Of a DNA stretch of 64,000 nt, positions 62,923-64,000 are shown one piece after another. The stretch comes from Deltaproteobacteria bacterium. Its GTDB lineage: Bacteria > Desulfobacterota > Desulfobacteria > Desulfobacterales > UBA5852. Location of the stretch: NCBI GenBank assembly GCA_020444045.1, contig JAHLLS010000002.1, positions 248,001-312,000 of the forward strand, read 5' to 3'. The first letter of the stretch is position 1, and every line of letters begins with the position of its first letter. The notes under the pieces are model-generated. The model saw nothing but the letters and a program-made list of their open reading frames with translations. It had not been told where the DNA came from and made no database searches. The translations under genes were made by a program, and so were the position numbers.

Positions 62923-63735
62923 ATGGTAAAAAATGAAGGGGATCCCTTAAAAACGGTTGTGGTTTGCACACCCAAAGAAGAATATGCGCGCGCCGGCAAT
63001 CGGAAAGAACACAATATCGGCGACCTGGGTGATCCGGCAATAGCCATCCGGCAACACGATGCGCTGAAAGAAACGCTCAGGGCATTCGGAGCCGAGGTTC
63101 TGGATGTACCTGAACGGGCCGGGCACCCCAACTCGGTTTTCACACGGGACACCGCGATCTGCACCCCGCAGGGTTATATCCACCTCCATTTAGGATTAGA
63201 AACGCGGCAATCGGAAGGGGTCTGGATGGCCCAGATTTTAAAGGCCCAAGGGGAACGCTGTATCGGCGAAATCAAGCCGCCGGGAACCGTCGAAGGCGGC
63301 GATGTGATCCTATCCGGGAAGGTCGCCTTTATAGGCAGATCCGTCCGTACCAATGATGAGGGGGTACGCCAATTTTCGAAAATCATGAAGCCCATGGGCT
63401 ATGAGATTCGTGTCATCAATCTGCCGGAAACGATCCTGCACCTCGATAAAGCTTTGATGGTTTTAGGCGAGAAACAGGTGCTCTATTGCAACGAGTTGGT
63501 TTCACCTGATGATATCAGGGGCTTTGACGGAATCGAAATACCCTGCAGCGAAAATACCACCGCGAACATTATCTGCCTGGGCAATAAACAGGTGATCGTC
63601 AACCGCTCAAACGAGCTTGTGATCGACCTCCTGAGAGACAACGGGTATATTGTCCACGATTTGGATTTGAGTGAGTTTGCCAAAGGCATGGGCGGCCCTA
63701 ATTGCCTGATTATGCCGGTTGAGCGCCGCGCCTGA
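62923..63735 (+). CDS. arginine deiminase/dimethylargininase superfamily enzyme
   Basis: 270 residues from the ATG at 62923. The guanidino-group modifying fold is shown by FTRDTAICTP, GTVEGGDVILSG (the EGGD carboxylates), LHLDKALMVL (the catalytic His) and the Cys nucleophile in GMGGPNCLIMP at the end. It probably hydrolyses an arginine derivative such as methylarginine, giving citrulline. The nearest family cannot be named more precisely without a search. It lies upstream of a DUF711 gene. Confidence 0.85.
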   Translation: MVKNEGDPLKTVVVCTPKEEYARAGNRKEHNIGDLGDPAIAIRQHDALKETLRAFGAEVLDVPERAGHPNSVFTRDTAICTPQGYIHLHLGLETRQSEGVWMAQILKAQGERCIGEIKPPGTVEGGDVILSGKVAFIGRSVRTNDEGVRQFSKIMKPMGYEIRVINLPETILHLDKALMVLGEKQVLYCNELVSPDDIRGFDGIEIPCSENTTANIICLGNKQVIVNRSNELVIDLLRDNGYIVHDLDLSEFAKGMGGPNCLIMPVERRA

Positions 63736-63759
63736 TAGCGCCACGATCTAAAAAGGGGT

Positions 63760-64000
63760 ATGGCATTGCATTATCACAATAAGGATCTATGCCGAATAAG
63801 AACGATAACGACCTTTTTATCTTTGACGGAAGACAAAACAAGCTGGAAGAAGTACATTCTGAAAGCCTCCCGTTTTTGCGCTGAATTGTCCAACACGTTC
63901 GTGGAAAACGGATACGCTGTTCAGTCCGTCAGAATCGTTACCAACCCATTCGGCGAGTATCTCAATACGGACAGTTTAGACCGTGCGAGCGAAGATTTAG
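63760..64000 (+). CDS. DUF711-family protein, 3' end outside window
   Basis: The ATG at 63760 follows AGGGG by 1-3 bases, which is close for a ribosome-binding site. The first 80 residues include the DUF711 pattern CRIRTITTFLSLTEDKTSW and the following EYLNTDS segment. The rest lies outside the window. The frame keeps sense to the last base. Function of the family is not established. Confidence 0.7.
   Translation, partial: MALHYHNKDLCRIRTITTFLSLTEDKTSWKKYILKASRFCAELSNTFVENGYAVQSVRIVTNPFGEYLNTDSLDRASEDL

Noticed and set aside
1..64000. CRISPR arrays, transfer RNAs, ribosomal RNAs, transposase genes and prophage genes
   Set aside because: I looked for them on both strands and saw none; only the SRP RNA is a certain non-coding RNA gene.

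Overview
The window looks like chromosomal DNA of an anaerobic, Gram-negative member of the Desulfobacterota, most likely close to the Desulfosarcina/Desulfobacteraceae group. That placement is an inference. It rests on a B12-dependent class II ribonucleotide reductase beside an oxygen-sensitive class III enzyme, type IV pilus retraction ATPases, outer-membrane phospholipase A, many lipoproteins, and several small families I associate with this group. Most of the window is GC-rich. Marked AT-rich islands lie at about 37.0-39.4 kb and 49.4-51.0 kb.

0-12.2 kb: an MBL-fold hydrolase cut by the window edge, a DUF2959 lipoprotein, an HD-domain protein and a small secreted protein. Next come the two ribonucleotide reductase loci, nrdJ (+) and nrdD-nrdG (-). 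Each has a strong NrdR-box match lying on a TTGACA promoter element, with a weaker second box exactly 31 bp away. Then a ChaN-like lipoprotein and a thioredoxin/CcdA pair. Upstream of ccdA lie two tandem 17-bp operators.

12.8-26.5 kb, core genes: YggT, DivIVA, two PilT-type ATPases, a zinc-finger/receiver-like protein and a small protein. A metallo-beta-lactamase-fold gene here has lost its middle. The tilS-ftsH-folP-coaX-tag operon runs on the minus strand. Pointing away from it are the SRP RNA and grpE-dnaK.

26.6-37.0 kb: DUF4197, a minus-strand run (PP2C phosphatase, thioesterase, DUF309, cation efflux), a transglutaminase-like protein, an ABC exporter and a DinB protein.

37.0-46.7 kb: a 1843-residue secreted RHS protein ends in a GHSRGG lipase-like domain. 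A lipoprotein gene starts two bases after its stop codon and is a candidate immunity gene. Two SLOG-superfamily genes and outer-membrane phospholipase A follow.

46.7-55.2 kb, accessory: an old yellow enzyme, a DUF3108 protein, and a stretch bounded by two copies of a dispersed repeat. Inside is a translationally coupled pair, DUF5343 plus a Swt1-type HEPN protein, which is the best candidate for an undescribed defence or toxin module. Two lipoprotein genes, each preceded by a copy of another repeat, and an aldo/keto reductase follow. Beyond the second repeat copy is a small two-gene unit whose second gene is frameshifted at a slippery-looking heptamer.

55.2-64 kb: MtfA peptidase, an MFS transporter, an S51 peptidase, a cupin, three GNAT acetyltransferases, a membrane protein, a PIN/NYN-type protein, a dimethylarginine-dimethylaminohydrolase-like enzyme, and the start of a DUF711 protein. 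Assignments are from reading translations by eye. No database search, fold prediction or alignment program was run.
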